DNA of 64,000 nt from Amblyornis subalaris (lineage: Eukaryota; Chordata; Aves; Passeriformes; Ptilonorhynchidae): positions 541,695 through 605,694 of the forward strand of contig JACAXG010000110.1 in assembly GCA_018881555.1 (NCBI GenBank). Reading direction: 5' to 3'. Numbering within the stretch: position 1 is the first letter of the stretch; each line of letters begins with the position of its first letter. The position numbers and the translations under genes were made by a program. This document shows, piece by piece, positions 26,833 through 39,873 of this stretch. The notes beneath the pieces are model-generated. The model saw only the letters and a list, made by a program, of their open reading frames with translations. It searched no databases and was not told where the DNA came from.

Positions 26833-28071
26833 TCACTGCCGGCAAAATTTGCACTTGATAATTTTCTTAAAAGCACTTTGGAAGTCTTTGTTGAAATAGG
26901 CATAGATAATGGGGTTGAGAAGGGAGTTGGAGTAGCCCAGCCAGTTGATGACTGCCCCCAGCCACTTGGGCATGTGGCACTTACTGTCACAAAAGGGCAG
27001 GACCAGGGCCACGATGAAGAACGGCAGCCAGCAGAGGATGAAGGTGCCCATAATGATGCCCAGGGTCTTGACAGTCTTCCTCTCCCGGGACAGAGCCATT
27101 CTCCGTTTAGCTTCCGTGTTCTTCTCATTGCGCCTCTCGAAGGAGGGCGGCGGTGGGGAGCCGCACGCCTCGCTGGGCAGCGGCAGGTGGGTCTTGGAGG
27201 AACTGTTGCAGTGCTGGACCTCGATGATCTCCAGGGCGGTCCCGTCCTGGCCCTGCCGCACCGCGCCGTTGACACAGGCACCGGGCTTGGGCTCGACAGT
27301 CCGCCGCCACCCCTTGCCGGGCTCCCCGTTGCCTTTCCTCACGGTGGCCGGAGAGAGGGTGAGGCAGGTGTCGGCGATTTTCTTCTTCTCTGCTTTCTTG
27401 ACTGTCTTGCGGATCCTAAAGCGTGCCGCCTTGAAGATGCGACCGTAGAGCACCAGCATGAGAAGAAGAGGAATGTAGAAGGCGCCGAAGGTGGAGTAGA
27501 TGGTGTACCCGTGGTCCTTGCTGATGGTGCAGGCGTCGGGGTCCGAGCGGTCCTCCGACGTCCTCCTGCCCAGCATGGGCGGGATGGATATCAAGAAGCC
27601 GATGAGCCAGGTCAGGCTGATGAGCACGGCCGCCCGCCGGGGAGTTCGCTTGTTAACATAGTCGATGGGGTCCGTGATGGCCCAGTACCTGTCCAAAGCG
27701 ATGGCGCACAGGTGCAGGATAGAAGAGGTGCAGCAAAGCACGTCCAGCGAGATGAAGATGTCGCACATGACCTGCCCCAGCGTCCACTTGTTCAGCACCT
27801 GGTAGAGGGCCGCCATAGGCAGCACCAGCACGGACACCGTGAGGTCGGTGACGGCCAGCGAGCCGATCAAATAGTTGGCCACGGTTTGCAGGGAGCGCTC
27901 CAGGGCGATGGCTGCGATCACGCAGGCGTTGCCACTCACGGCGCACAGGATGAGCGTGCCCAGGAGCAGGGAGGTGAGCACCTGGTAGCCCAGGGTCACC
28001 TCGGCGAGGCCGGGGCCGCTTGTCCCCTCGGGAGAACGCGCTGGGGAGGTAGTGTTGTTTGCCACATCCAT
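26833..28071 (-). CDS. HTR1A: 5-hydroxytryptamine receptor 1A (5-HT1A), intronless
   Basis: Encodes a complete 412-residue class A GPCR. The family is Gi/o-coupled, binds serotonin at the plasma membrane, lowers cAMP and opens GIRK channels, serving as autoreceptor and postsynaptic receptor. Visible features: N-terminal NNTT glycosylation sites (N5, N6); TM1 with GN at 47-48; TM2 D76; C103-C181 disulfide pair; ligand aspartate D110; DRY at 127-129; W155 in TM4; S193/T194 and P201 in TM5; a long basic third loop (about 215-335); CWLPFF at 347-352 with toggle W348; N376 and NPIIY (386-390) in TM7; C-terminal C407 and C410, likely palmitoylated. The length is close to mammalian orthologues. The start codon has a strong context (G at -3, G at +4) and fits the family's N terminus. 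The single uninterrupted exon is typical for this gene. No frameshift or missing key residue is seen. The closely related 5-HT1 subtypes are the only alternatives, and the TM and tail motifs favour 1A. Confidence 0.97.
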   Translation of the reverse strand: MDVANNTTSPARSPEGTSGPGLAEVTLGYQVLTSLLLGTLILCAVSGNACVIAAIALERSLQTVANYLIGSLAVTDLTVSVLVLPMAALYQVLNKWTLGQVMCDIFISLDVLCCTSSILHLCAIALDRYWAITDPIDYVNKRTPRRAAVLISLTWLIGFLISIPPMLGRRTSEDRSDPDACTISKDHGYTIYSTFGAFYIPLLLMLVLYGRIFKAARFRIRKTVKKAEKKKIADTCLTLSPATVRKGNGEPGKGWRRTVEPKPGACVNGAVRQGQDGTALEIIEVQHCNSSSKTHLPLPSEACGSPPPPSFERRNEKNTEAKRRMALSRERKTVKTLGIIMGTFILCWLPFFIVALVLPFCDSKCHMPKWLGAVINWLGYSNSLLNPIIYAYFNKDFQSAFKKIIKCKFCRQ

Positions 28072-28216
28072 GCCGGGCGGGGGGGGGGGTGTCGCTTCAG
28101 GAGACAGACATGGGAAGAGGCGCCGGTCACTTGTGCGCTCCCCTGGCAGGAAGCATCGGCGCCCCGTGCGGTTTGGCCACGCCGGGCACCCCCCGTTCCA
28201 CCACCCCTCCCTCCCC

Positions 28217-28222
28217 TATATA
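28217..28222 (-). promoter_or_regulatory. TATA-like element upstream of HTR1A
   Basis: TATATA lies in an otherwise very GC-rich region, 146-151 bp upstream of the HTR1A start codon. On the minus strand it is followed immediately by a G-rich GGGGAGGGAGGGGTGG stretch resembling MAZ/Sp1 sites. Position and orientation would suit a core promoter with a short 5' UTR. Function is inferred only. Confidence 0.4.
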
Positions 28223-28422
28223 GCGCGGCGGGAGGCGGCCGAAGCTCGGAGGACGGCGGCTGGCGGAGCCGCCCCGCGCCCGCCCATCCCCGCCGCCTCT
28301 GCCCAGCGCGCAGCCCCGCGCGGTGGGGGCGGCCTCCTGCTGCCGCTTGCCGAGCTAGTGCCCCTCGCTCTGCCGCTCTCCCGCGCCGTTCCTCCCTGCT
28401 CTGCCGCTCCGCGCTCCCCTAG

Positions 28423-28475
28423 CTTTCCCCCTCCCCTCCCTCCCTCCTCTCTTTCCCCCCTTCCCCTCCCCTTCC
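28423..28475. repeat. 53-nt homopyrimidine/homopurine tract in HTR1A upstream region
   Basis: Every base on the plus strand from 28423 to 28475 is C or T, so the HTR1A sense strand carries an uninterrupted purine tract with many GGGG and GGG runs. Such tracts can adopt G-quadruplex or triplex structures and bind MAZ/Sp1-type factors. It lies about 350-405 bp upstream of the start codon. Confidence 0.7.
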
Positions 28476-29249
28476 GTCCCCCCGCCGTCCTTCAGAGGGG
28501 GGGTGGGGGTCTCGCTGGGTCGCCATCGCCGGGTGGGCGCAGGTGTCATTCCCCTTCGCCCCCTCTCCTTTGGGGACACACCGCAGAGAAACCCTCCACG
28601 AATACCCTCGCACCCCCGCTCTCTACAAACCCCAGCTCCGCGCCCGGCAGCGGCGGCTCTGGGCTGCCCCTCGGGACGGGCGCCGGGACGGAGGGCAGAG
28701 AAGGGAGGGGGAGAGGGCATGCCGTGAGCAGGCACTGCGGGCTGCGGCGGCGAGGCACCGCAAGCCCGGACTGCCTGCGGGCTGGGGGTGCCGAGCGGGC
28801 GGCGCCGGAGGTGCCGATCGCCACCTGCAGGCGGGCGGTGGCCGCCCGAGGGCGCGGCGCCCGGGGGGCTCGGCCGGGCACCGCCGACACGGGACCGGCC
28901 CGACTGTGTGCGGCTCGGCCCTCCGCCCTGCCCGGCCGCCGCGGGGAGCTGCCGGGGGTGCCCGGGGAGCAGCACCGGCCGTGCGGGTACGGGGGCAGCT
29001 GGAGCACGGGCAGCAACGCTCGTGTAGGTCTCGGGAGGGACGGCTGGACAGCCTGGCAGGGCCCCGGCTCAGCCGCTGACGAGTGTTGTAGCGATAAAAG
29101 CCCAGTCCGTGATGATTCATGCCCTCGGCCCAGCGCCCTGCCGTCGGAGCTCCGCGCCACTGCGTGGCTGCCCGGCCACCCGGGTCCCCGTAGAAAGGCG
29201 GCATTGCTCCCCGGCCCTCCCGAGGGGCGAATTACCGTACAGCACGCTA

Positions 29250-32200
29250 TTGAAATTACTGTCCTCTCACAACAGCAACGACAGCGACAGCAACAAAAAG
29301 AAGTGGTAAAAAAGACTGAAAAAGACCAAACCAAACCAAAAAACGTTGTAGGTTGTAGTTCATTCCGATAGGAGGGGGAAAGGCTATGTCTGAAACTGAA
29401 ATGAGAAAAATATCACTAAGAACAATGTCAAATAAAAAAAAGACTGTCAGATTAGCACATCATAGGCAAATCAATTATTATCCAGTAAGTAGAACTAACA
29501 ATCACAAACCTGGGAAGAATCTGTCACTAAAAGAAAAAAAAAAAAAAAAGTGGTGTTGTCTACAGGCATAACTCTATCTGTCCACGAAAGGCAAACAAAG
29601 TTCTCCAACACAACTTCTATGACAAATTTTCTCCTATCTTGCAGCTCAGTATTTTTAATGTTGTGAGATCTTTCATTCTGCCGTGTAATTCTACCATGCA
29701 AGCTCAATAAATGCAGAAAGTCAAATAAGTAATTGCTTAACAGGAAGATTTGATGATTCTAACTTAATCAAACTTGAGATGAGGCTCACAAAGCCTGCTT
29801 TGCACACACTCATGTTTCCTTATCAGCACTTAAAGTTGAGTTTACAGCTTCAAAACGTTTGGACAGATTCTGGCCAGTTCCCCTTTACGAGGGGTCCAGA
29901 CTGCATTTCTCCACCCCTAGGCTTGCGATCTCCTCTATAAATGATCGAGGCATAGAGATTAGCCGGATAAATAGATCAGAGCTGCATCCCTGCATGCCTG
30001 TTTTCTCAGCCGATCGTACTAACATTTACAAGATCTGTGTCCTACTGAATGAAGACTTAATACTGTTCAGACACAGACAAAATGTAATCGATATTTAAGT
30101 ATGCATTACGGCTTCACTATCAACACCTATTTTCTTTTTAATGTCTCCTCAAATGCACAGCACGGTTGGCTTCTAAGCAGCTACCTCTTTAAAGACTGTT
30201 TTCCTTCAGTGAAATCAAAGTTTGTGCTTCTGGTTGTTTAGAGCCAGCCTGATGAAAACAAAACAAACAAACAAACAAAAAAAAGGTTCAAGTCAGGGAG
30301 GCAGGGAAATCTCAAGGAAATTCTCCCAGCTTTCTTGCATGGTGGTGGGCAAGTCATTTGCCTAATTAGATTATCCTGAAATTAGCATTTCAAAGCCATG
30401 GGGGATGCAGGCTCTTGGGGAAACTGTTTCCAGAGATGTTTTGAGCTGACACGGCCAAGTGAAGTCAATCCCAGACACTTTTTGCAGAGAAATCCAATGA
30501 GAAAAAGTCAACAGGGTCCTTTTTCAACTGAAATATTTTAAATCGGCTTTGATTTTTTTTTTTTCCCAGAGTTTGAAAGTCATCTCTCTCTGAATCAAAT
30601 TGAGAAGCAATTTAGGCAACCGTGGATGAAGGGGAGGGAGTAGGAGGTAGAAGATGTAGACAAAGGGAAAATTCACTCTTTTGATGTGAAAGGGTCTTTA
30701 ATGCTACTAAGCATTTAAACACCAAAATTCCGGTTAAATTTTAAGCAACTAAATGATGTCCTAATGTCTTTAGATAGCGTAGGTGAAGCACCTAGGGAAA
30801 TTCCTAAGGAAAACCATACCCTCATAAAATCCAGCCTCACCTGAGAGTAAATGAAACCTTGACACCATGAAACCTTAAAAAGTCAAATTAAAGCATTAAT
30901 ATTTTTCAGTTAAGATACAGCTGCAGAAAAAAAGTGGCTCCTCAGTAAGTACAAAAAGAAAAAGCATTAGCAATGATGTCAGAACATTCTTTTCTGGGCA
31001 ATTTCATTCTACACTTTTCAAAAAAGGAAAAGGACAAGCAACATATTCTTGATGGTCTCAGATTATGATTTTATTACCTTTTTGTCTACGTAAAACTGAA
31101 GTGCCACAGTTTGATCACAGCATTTTTTTCACGTGGTTGCGTATTACTGTTTGGTTTGAAAAGGATTTGAATCTTGGGCTTTTTTTTACTATTCACCATG
31201 ATAAGATACAGCATTTGTGATATTCAAGAACATATATTCCAGTAATGGTTTCAAAATGAATGGGTTAAGGAATTACAAAGCTAAGCAAATTAGTTATTTC
31301 AGTTTACTGAAACTGGTAAAGTTCGTACAGCTTTCTGTGAGAGAAGTTCCAAACACGTGAAAGGAAATACGTGACAGGAGACAACCTACCAGCTAGTGCC
31401 TTCTTGAATTTTCTCATTACGCATCTTGGAAGGACAGTCAAAAGGAATTAGCACTACTCCACAGTTTAAAACCTTCTGAAAAACAGCTATAACTTTAAAA
31501 TACAGAGAAGCAAACAAGAATTTAATGTCTGAAGTGACTGTATCACTCAAAGCCATCCTCTTCACACAAGCACATGCGTTTCACTATAATATCCACTTCA
31601 GGATATCTGATCCCGCTTTTCATAAAGCACAAAATGTTTCACAGTACTTTAACAAATTTAAGTTTTTTCCTGTAAAAGACTGAAAGATACTAGAAGGCAA
31701 CAGAAAAGCTTAAGGCCAAAGCTAGTGTTGTAGCTGTATAGCTCTCAGCTGAACTGTTCTGGATCAAAATGAGTCCAGATTTGGCAAACCGTTTAGTCCT
31801 GACTTTGTGGACAAGATGAACCAGCCAGGAAACTAAGTGACTTTCAGTACCAGTAGCAGAACTGGTCCTATCTCTTGGTATAGCCAGTTTGTGAAATCCT
31901 GGACATCCAAGTCATACTTCTGAAGAGCGACGAAAATTAATGAATCCTACAATTGGTCTACTCAGAATAAATACACTGCAAAGCCAGTACAATAACACAA
32001 AAAGGAAGCATGAATTTCCAACTTCTGAATCACCTTTGTGCCGTTTTAGTATTTTTTCCTCTTTTAGAGCATGGAAGTGGGCTGGGTAGTTCTCCAGGCA
32101 GTCCTGTCCATCCAGCCAAGAGCTGGCTAGCCATGGCCCACTAGGAGCCGTGAAACATTGAGACATTCCTGTAGTTCTTCAAGAACCATCTGGTGTCTAA

Positions 32201-35200
32201 AAGAGGCTACAGCACGAGTACATCACTCCACTTTGGGACTGAGTTAGGTGCTGCAAAGTACTGACACATCTCTCAAGCTGCTCCTTAACGCTCCCAGTTC
32301 TGCAAACACAGAACAATGACACCCAAGGTCAGGCCTGGAAAGAACTGTTAGCTCCATGCCAGACATGTCATAGTAGAAGTGCTGCTTCATGGCTTTAAGA
32401 CGTCTTGAGAATGGTACAGCTGGGTTCTCATGCTGCTATTTCAGCTTCTGGTGGCTCTGCACCAAACCCAGGCAGAATTCTGTTCCCTCTTTATGGCATA
32501 CTTAGAACCAGATCGCTAATCTGGGCCTGGCAACCCAAAGGAATAATCTGGAAGGAGCAAGAATAACTACTATCTCATAATGCTGAAATGCATCTCCCAT
32601 GATATCAACCATGTTTTCCATTGCCTCAGATATCCCGGCTGACACTGTCATAATAGAAAACAGTGGGCTGATGGCAAGTTCCACTGTCCTATTCTCATTC
32701 CATTCAGCTGCCTTACTGCAAATCTTACGTTCATCATTTTTATTGAAGACAGAAACGAATTATTTATAACATACACACATATTTATTTGGTACTTTTGCT
32801 TTTCTCTGCCAGGACTTTACAGCAGTAACTAAAATTACAGCATAACTCAGCACGGCTCACAAAAGGGGATAACCCATTTCACCTCACAGTCTTAGAAGTA
32901 ATAAAGTAAACACTTTAATAAAGTAAAGAGTAGGTAAACACTTCATCCAAAATGAGTGTTATGTATATTCAAGCAACATCACTAAAGTGAAATTGTTACT
33001 AGTGATGCCTGCTATCTAAATCTTGGGGCAGCTTTTGTGCAAGTCTAGAAGTATAAGATTAATTTCAAAAGATGTTTGCTTTCATATTCTCCTGTGAAGT
33101 AAAGAGACTTTCAAGCATATTTGTTTGAACTTAAGTTTTCATAAGTTTGCAGAAACTTCTCAGAATTTTGACATCCTGGGAAAACTTGACTAGGCTATAT
33201 TTTCTATGTTGTCTCTTCTGTAACACAGTGCAGCTGTGATGAAGAAAGAGCTGGGAGATTCTTTTAACCATTTGTGCACCTTCTTGATACTACAGCTGCT
33301 AAGCATGGATTTGATTGCAGAGGAACCCTTGGAGAATCTACTTAGTGAACTCTAATCATGCTGTGGGGAACAAAGCAATGTTCCAGCTCTGCTGAGGTTT
33401 TTATCAGCATGTCTGTGTCAGAGACAAGGGATAGCAATACACAGAACTGGTCCATTAGGAGGAGCTGGTTAAGAATCACCTGTATGGTGCAATGTGGTCC
33501 CACGAAGAAGCACAAGAATCTAGAATATGCCTGAATGGTTTTTTTAAAACTATATTCCGATATTTGTCATCTAATTAAAAATACTAGCTCTCAATGCATG
33601 TTTTCTCATCTAACATTTGCAAAATAAATCATCTTAATAACATCCAAGATACAATTCTAAAATTGCTGACTAGCACTGAGGAGCTTCTTGGTTAAATCAG
33701 GCTTTTTCTTTTAGCTAAATAAGACTATTTCATCTATTTACTTAACACTCACATTCATTTTAGAGCAAAATACATAACTAGCTTAAACTATTTGCTGACA
33801 ATACATAGCAGATTCCAGAAGTATTCTAGATCTCAAGCGGTTTTCACAGGTTTTATACAATATTTGCGTAACTATTTAAACAAGGCGTGCCAATATATTC
33901 CAAGCTTTGCAATAATTTCTAGTTTTTCTCTTATTAATTACTTTATTTATGGATACATTTTAGCAGACACATACAATTTTTTTGGTTTGTTTTCCCTATC
34001 CCCAGCCCCCCACTCCAAAAAAAGACTAGCTTCTAGATGAGAAGGAATTTAAAACAATCAGCATAAAAAGACTTTCAAATAAATTTTAGTTTAAGGAGAT
34101 CTATGCTCCAAACATTTTTATTGCAAGGATCACTTTCACGATTTTTATATACATATAGTATTTCACTTCAGGGGAGACAAAGTAAGAAACAAATTACTCT
34201 ATGAGAACAATAAGTTAGGAAAAAACATCTCTAGCTAGATTTCCACAGGCCCCATCTTTAACTATCAGGCCAATACAAATGAGTTTATCAATATTTTCCA
34301 ATTCAAAGTTATGGTATTTGAATCTCACAATTGAGTTGCAGGTATAGCAACTGATGACTTCTTCTTTTATCATGTCAGAGCTTCAATATTACACTAGATT
34401 AAAAGTAAATTACATAACATTATGGTCTCCTTATCAATAAAGACAGAAACCAGAGTTTCAAAATTATTGCTTATGAAGGCTATAAACTCTCCAATTTTAT
34501 GCACACTGACAGAAGGTCAACCATAGTGCCTGCAGTTCAGTAACATACTAATCCATGTCAAAATTTTTAATAATAAGCTCTTATGATTTAACTTCAATTT
34601 TCTCACATTGAAATTAATATAATGTTATTATTTAAAAAATACAACTTGGAAAAAGCAGGGCTGATGTATAGACAATAAAGGTCTTTGCAAACTAACTTTA
34701 TCCTTTTAAATGAAAAACAATTTATTTTATCTACAGAGAGATGAGGCACATGAAATTACAGAGGCCCACACAGACTCTGCTTTTAGAGTGACATTGACAA
34801 AGGCCATGAGGATATTGTCTTTGTTGATCTATTAATCTCCTTTACCTATGGCATTAGGTGGCCATCACCATGTATTCCAAAGAATCTGGGACTTTGTTCA
34901 GAGAGAAAAGTTGTTGTGGTTTTTTTTTGTTGGAAGTAAATGTGCTCTTGAGGAATTATTCAGCTGCAACTGCCTTCTTTTTCTTTATGAGCTTTCCTGG
35001 TACAATCTCTGTACCTTGCACAAAAACCAGCACTTGAGGCAGCTGGAGTGTGTAAGGCAGCATCCCGTACTTGATGCCAGTTTATAAGGGTTCATCCGTT
35101 GTTGCTGCTGATTAACCTTTAAGCACCCTACTAACTAGCAGGCTTCAGGTTAAGTTAATCACCGAGTGTTCCTATGTTACAAATGGATTTCAGAGACCCA

Positions 35201-37515
35201 CATAAAACAGATCCACAAAAGCTGATGCCCCGAGCATGCAGGCTCTTCATCCTTCCGATATCAAATGCTAAGAAGAGGGTTTCTTAGCCTGTTCTCACCA
35301 AAATTGTTCAGCTACCCAATTCCATCAGCAAAGCTAGAAACCTCAGGAAATTGCTGTCTATTTTCAAATAGTTTTAAAAATCCTGAGGGGCTGGGTATAG
35401 AGTGATGAAAGGCAGCACTACTACCTCCTCTTGGTTTGCATGGGATTAAGCCAGTTCAAAATAAACCTGCTGGACAGAGTTCAGTCTGTGAATCCAGACA
35501 GATCTTAGATGTGCCCCCAGTGTTGCTAGGAGACAATCAGTTCTGTGTATTCATCACAGCAACAATGTGGGCTGTCTTAAACTGACCAGGGAAGTAACCA
35601 GTGGAAAAGGCCAGAATACAGATGAGTAGCTCAGGCCACTGTCCTCCCACCTCATTTCCAGTGTATTCACCAGATGACCTTAGAGATCAGCAAAGGAATC
35701 TATACAATGTGGGCAAATAGATATTTTGGCTAACCATGGCACTTAGAAGCACAAAGAGAGTAACACATTATATAACCTAACGAGTGAGTTTTTTATCAAG
35801 ATAAGCCATATAGACCCTGTCTGCTGCAAGGGAACAAAGCTAATGAAGCTACATTCAAGTGACATTTGATCAAATCTTAACACTAGCGAAAGAGTATGGA
35901 AGGTTTTGTGTTATTTTTTGGGTGCTGATGCTGTTCCTCGATAACATTAATTCTTTCCCACTGTTTTATTGTTTGTTTTTTTTTTTACTCTGGTCTCTAT
36001 CACATTTACCACTTTTTATAAACTCCTAAACTCTAGGCAAAATTTCTGTGCTCTCAGGACCTCTATCACATCTGCCACAGATAGTCAACATTTCCTTTCT
36101 AGTTGAGTCATCTGAACTCTTTCTTCACAGTTCCCATTGTCAATCAGTTAAGTTCAAAATAAGTCAAAACTGATGGTTTTTCTTAGCCTGAGGTCACCTA
36201 ATTAGGCGTTCTTTGGTTTTAATCTCATCTGAGCAGATGAGATAAGATTTTGAGGCTCTCAAAACTACCTGAATGGCACATTAAAACTGTGTAATTGTAG
36301 CACAGTGTTCTGCTAAAACTTTTAGGAATCTTCGTCTACAAGTAGGCTTTGTAAGAATGTAAATTTTACCCACAGGTACATGTTGCAAAGAACTCATCTG
36401 CAAAGCTAGCAACTTACTAATCTGGTTATAGGTTGTCTCCAATTACTTATATCCAAGAACTTGTCATTGTAGCATTTGTATCTTTGCCACTACAAAAAAA
36501 AAATCAAAGAACAAAAAACAACTGAAAACAAGGTGTTAAGAAAAATCTAACAAACCAGACCCTTCCTCTCCATTCTCTCCAATAATTTTATCTTAATGAC
36601 TCTTCATACAAAAGAGTCACGATATGTTTTATGCATCCAGTACATCTTGTATCCCTCAAGGTTTGTCACAGTTTTTCTTGATAAGACAAATTTTATGTTA
36701 GTCATGAAAAGCTAGATAAGCTTTTTTTAACCTGTACTCTGGTGTAATATACAATTGCATTACTGTAAAGACGAGTAGAATTATGTCCCTGAGAGGAGCA
36801 ATTAATTTCTCTCTTTCCACTTCTCCAGAGGGGAGAATAAGATGCTAGTTGTTATCTAGTTTCTGTCCATCTCCTTTAGAAGAAAAAACAGTATGGCAAA
36901 AGCCACTTTACTCCTTCCCCTCTGAGTAGCTGTGGGACATTCTATTTGCCCCCATTCAACATTGATTATGTGAACTAAGAAAAAACATAGTGTGTTCATT
37001 AACGGAATAAAGTTATTTCTAGGTTTTTCTAAAGATGGCTCCACGAAAATTACCACTGCAGCCACACATCTACTGTTCACTTTCTATGAGTCCTCTTCAG
37101 CACTATATTCCTTACTGTATAGTAAGAAATCAATATTATGATACAACCCTTGAATTCAATTGCATTTTGCTTATTCTTGATTTCTGTTTGTGCAAGACTT
37201 CAGTGAGTAATTATGCTCACTAAGGCTTTTCAAACAAAAAATAGAGTAAATTGTTTTCTGCATAAATGCACGTTTTTTTTGTTTATCTTAATGTCAGATT
37301 AACATTGCCATCATGGGGATAAATTTGCTTGTATTTAATTATTGCAAGACAATGAGAGAGACTAGAGTTGAGGAAGATGGCATTTATGACTCTTTGTGCC
37401 TGCAATATCATTCAAGTTAACAATATATCTGGCTTTAAACCACACAACAGAAAAAATAATTACCCATTCTATTATTTACACAAGTCAAATCTGGTATGTT
37501 CATTTAGGGATTCAT
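29250..37515. other. Upstream intergenic flank of HTR1A, no gene recognised
   Basis: About 8 kb of AT-rich DNA on the 5' side of HTR1A. No exons or clear transposons were recognised. It holds scattered A-tracts (29525-29550, 30268-30285). A segment at 30335-30550 with TAATTAGATTA and AAATTAGCATTT motifs reads like a conserved enhancer; see the findings. ORFs here are all under 85 codons and look like chance. Confidence 0.55.
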
Positions 37516-39344
37516 GTTTTAAACTGTGGCTGCATCCTCCTCTGTGGTGACTTCTGTCATGGAAATGTGTGGATAACTCGCAACCGGAGTGCTGCAAGGG
37601 GCGGCTATAGGGTCTTTAGAAGAGACAGGTGAAGCAGGAGAGGTGGTGGGGTAGCACTGCATGTCAGGGAGCACTTTGTATTGAAATCAGTGATGGTGAA
37701 GGTGACAAGGCTGAGAATCTCCAGGTAAAGACTGGGGAAGGTCAGCAGGGTGCATGTCTGCAGGGAGTCTGTTACAGCCCAGCCAGGATGAACCGGCACA
37801 TGGGGCGTTCTACAAGCGGCTGCCAGAAGCCTCACAGTTGCCAGCCCTTGTACTCGTGGGCCACATCAGCTGCCAGATGTCTGCTGGAAATACAACACAG
37901 CAGAGAGGAAGCATCTAGGAGGTCCCTGGAGTGTATGGAAATTCCTGACACAACCGGAAAATGAGCCAACCCGAGGAGGTGCCGTGCTAGACCTGTTTGT
38001 GAACAGAGAAGGACTGGGGGGTGATGTGCTGGTCAGTGGCCGTCCGGGGCACCAGAAATGTCAGAGGTTTCAATATTGGCTGAAGGAAGGAGGAGCACCA
38101 GCAGAACTTCCACCTTGGATTTCTGGTGCGCAGACTTTGACCTACGTAGGACATTGATTGACAAAGTCTCTTGGGAGTCAGTCCCAGAGGGCAAAGGAGT
38201 CCAGGAAGGTTGGATGTGCTTTAAAAGGGACTTGTTAGATATTCAGGAGCAGCTTGTCCCAAGGTGTAGGAAGACAAGTAATCAGGGAAAAAGAGAGGCC
38301 TGATTAAACAGAGAACTTAGGCCGAAACTTAGGTGAAAAAAGAAGATCTATCGTCTCTAGAAGGAAGGTCAGGTAACTTGGGACNACTACAAGGATGTCA
38401 CAAGGTCATGTAGGGAGAAGTTTAGAAGGGCCAAAGTCCAACTACAACTTGTTTTGCCTGCTACAGTCTGTTATGGGTTAGAAAAAAAAAATGAAAATTT
38501 GTTTCCTTTCCCCTGGGGTACCAGGGAGGCTGTACAGGTGGGGAGGGGCTGGCTGGGAATTGATATGCGATACTTAAGAACAAAAGGGAGTTATCTGTCC
38601 AGCTGCACTCCAAGCTAATGACATGGAATGGACGATACTTAAGGACAAAAGGGATCACTTGCCCAGCCCAGAAGCCAGGACAATTCCCTCAGTTAAAGAA
38701 AAACAAAGACTTGGAAATACTGACAAGGGGATGTTTCCCCAGACACTGGAGCATCGCGAGAGAACTGCCAGAGACTTGGGCGAGAGGTGGGTGGAGACTG
38801 GGGCTTGTCTCTCTCTCCGCTCGGCATTCGCTGGAGGACGGTCCTGTCTGCAGCGAGTGCTGGTTTTGCTCTGGGAACACTGCTACACTGCGACGCCTCC
38901 GCAGGCTGGCTCCAGAGCACGGATACACTGTGACATCTCCGAGGGTCCCCCAGCGGCACACGGTACAGAGTTACGCTGTAACCAATCGCCGCCTGGAGCT
39001 GCTCCTCTCCGCTGTTCCTACCTTCTGCCGGTCTGCCGGAGGGCGATACCGAGGTCCATCGCCCCCCAGTCAACCCTGCCTGCCTGTGCTGCTCACTGCC
39101 CGCTGCCGAGGTCGGTGGAGCCAGGCTGCTGCCCCATGGGTTCGCACCGGGTGCGATCCCCCCTTTCCCGTCCGCCGGAGCCGCCATTGCCGCGTGAGGG
39201 TCGTCGCGCTCGCGCCACAGCGCCCCCTGCAGCCGCGGGGGAGTCACCACAGCCTCTCTGCCCCAACGGAGGATCTCCCAACAACAGACAAGGAACTGAT
39301 AAGGGTTTTATCTGTTCTCTTATGATTGCCGTTTAACTGTCTTG

Positions 39345-39437
39345 TGTTATATATATATAGAGAGATCTATAGATCTATAGATATATATATATAGAGAGAT
39401 CTATAGATCTATAGATAGATATATATAGATAAGATAT
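39345..39437. repeat. TA-rich AGATCTATAGATCTATAG repeat
   Basis: Alternating TA runs flank two nearly identical blocks of an AGAGAGATCTATAGATCTATAG motif, each locally palindromic. The sister LTR copy has only a short TATATATA here, so the expansion occurred after the two copies diverged. Confidence 0.75.
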
Positions 39438-39537
39438 ATAACCCTAGTAAAGAACTGTTATTCTTTTTACCACGTCTTTGCCTGAGAGCCCCGTAATTTC
39501 AAAGGTACAGTAATTCGGAAGAGGGAGGGAGGTCATC

Positions 39538-39873
39538 TGTAGTTCTGTATTTTGCAGTTCTTCAGTTGTGCAGTGTTTTTAGTTCAGCAAATAGTTTCTC
39601 ACGCACTTTTGTATAAACATAGCTCTTGTTATTCTAACCAGCTCTGTTGTTTTGAATTCCTTAGTCTATGTGATAGACAATTCCATTGACCAGTGGACAG
39701 CAGGAAGTGGTATTTCCATCCTCCAATCCACGGTGGTTTCTGAAACATATAAATAAAGACTGAGGGCAGAGGCCGCCCCTCTTTCTTTTCCCCTTGGCTT
39801 CCTTAGCTTCTGCCCCGGCTGATGAACCCTGACAACTGTGTCTCGTATGCTTATTTCGTGTCCGAGAGTGATA
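39538..39873 (+). mobile_element. 336-bp solo LTR nested inside the ERVL-like LTR
   Basis: Exactly flanked by a 6-bp duplication, GTCATC (39532-39537 and 39874-39879). Removing the element and one GTCATC restores the text seen in the sister LTR copy, which confirms the insertion. It begins TGTAGTTCTG and ends GAGTGATA; the expected CA end may have decayed to TA. An ACATATAAATAAAG segment near 39740 supplies TATA and AATAAA motifs. The 6-bp duplication and small size point to a class II (alpha/beta-like) retrovirus. The U3-to-U5 order gives plus orientation. Confidence 0.8.

Larger units (their letters stand above)
26331..29240 (-). promoter_or_regulatory. HTR1A CpG island and 5' flank
   Basis: CpG-dense sequence covers the whole HTR1A coding exon and continues about 1.15 kb upstream (28072-29240 on the minus strand) before falling to AT-rich DNA near 29250. 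Upstream of the ATG are GC-box-like and G-tract motifs, a TATATA sequence and a long homopurine tract (separate entries). Large open frames on both strands here (up to 514 codons) are consequences of GC richness and mirror the receptor frame. The exact transcription start is not determinable from sequence. Confidence 0.75.

Noticed and set aside
26340..27281. 313-codon minus ORF overlapping the HTR1A 3' end
   Set aside because: It is a shifted frame of the receptor exon continuing into the 3' flank. The receptor frame is unambiguous.
26878..29371. 514- and 439-codon plus-strand ORFs over HTR1A and its upstream island
   Set aside because: The first is antisense to the receptor exon and its Gly/Gln/His/Asp-rich text mirrors the receptor codons. 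The second is CpG-island text with no domain.
38618..39336. 235- and 237-codon ORFs in the ERVL-like LTR
   Set aside because: They are two overlapping frames of the same CpG-rich LTR, not preserved in the sister copy and without domains.
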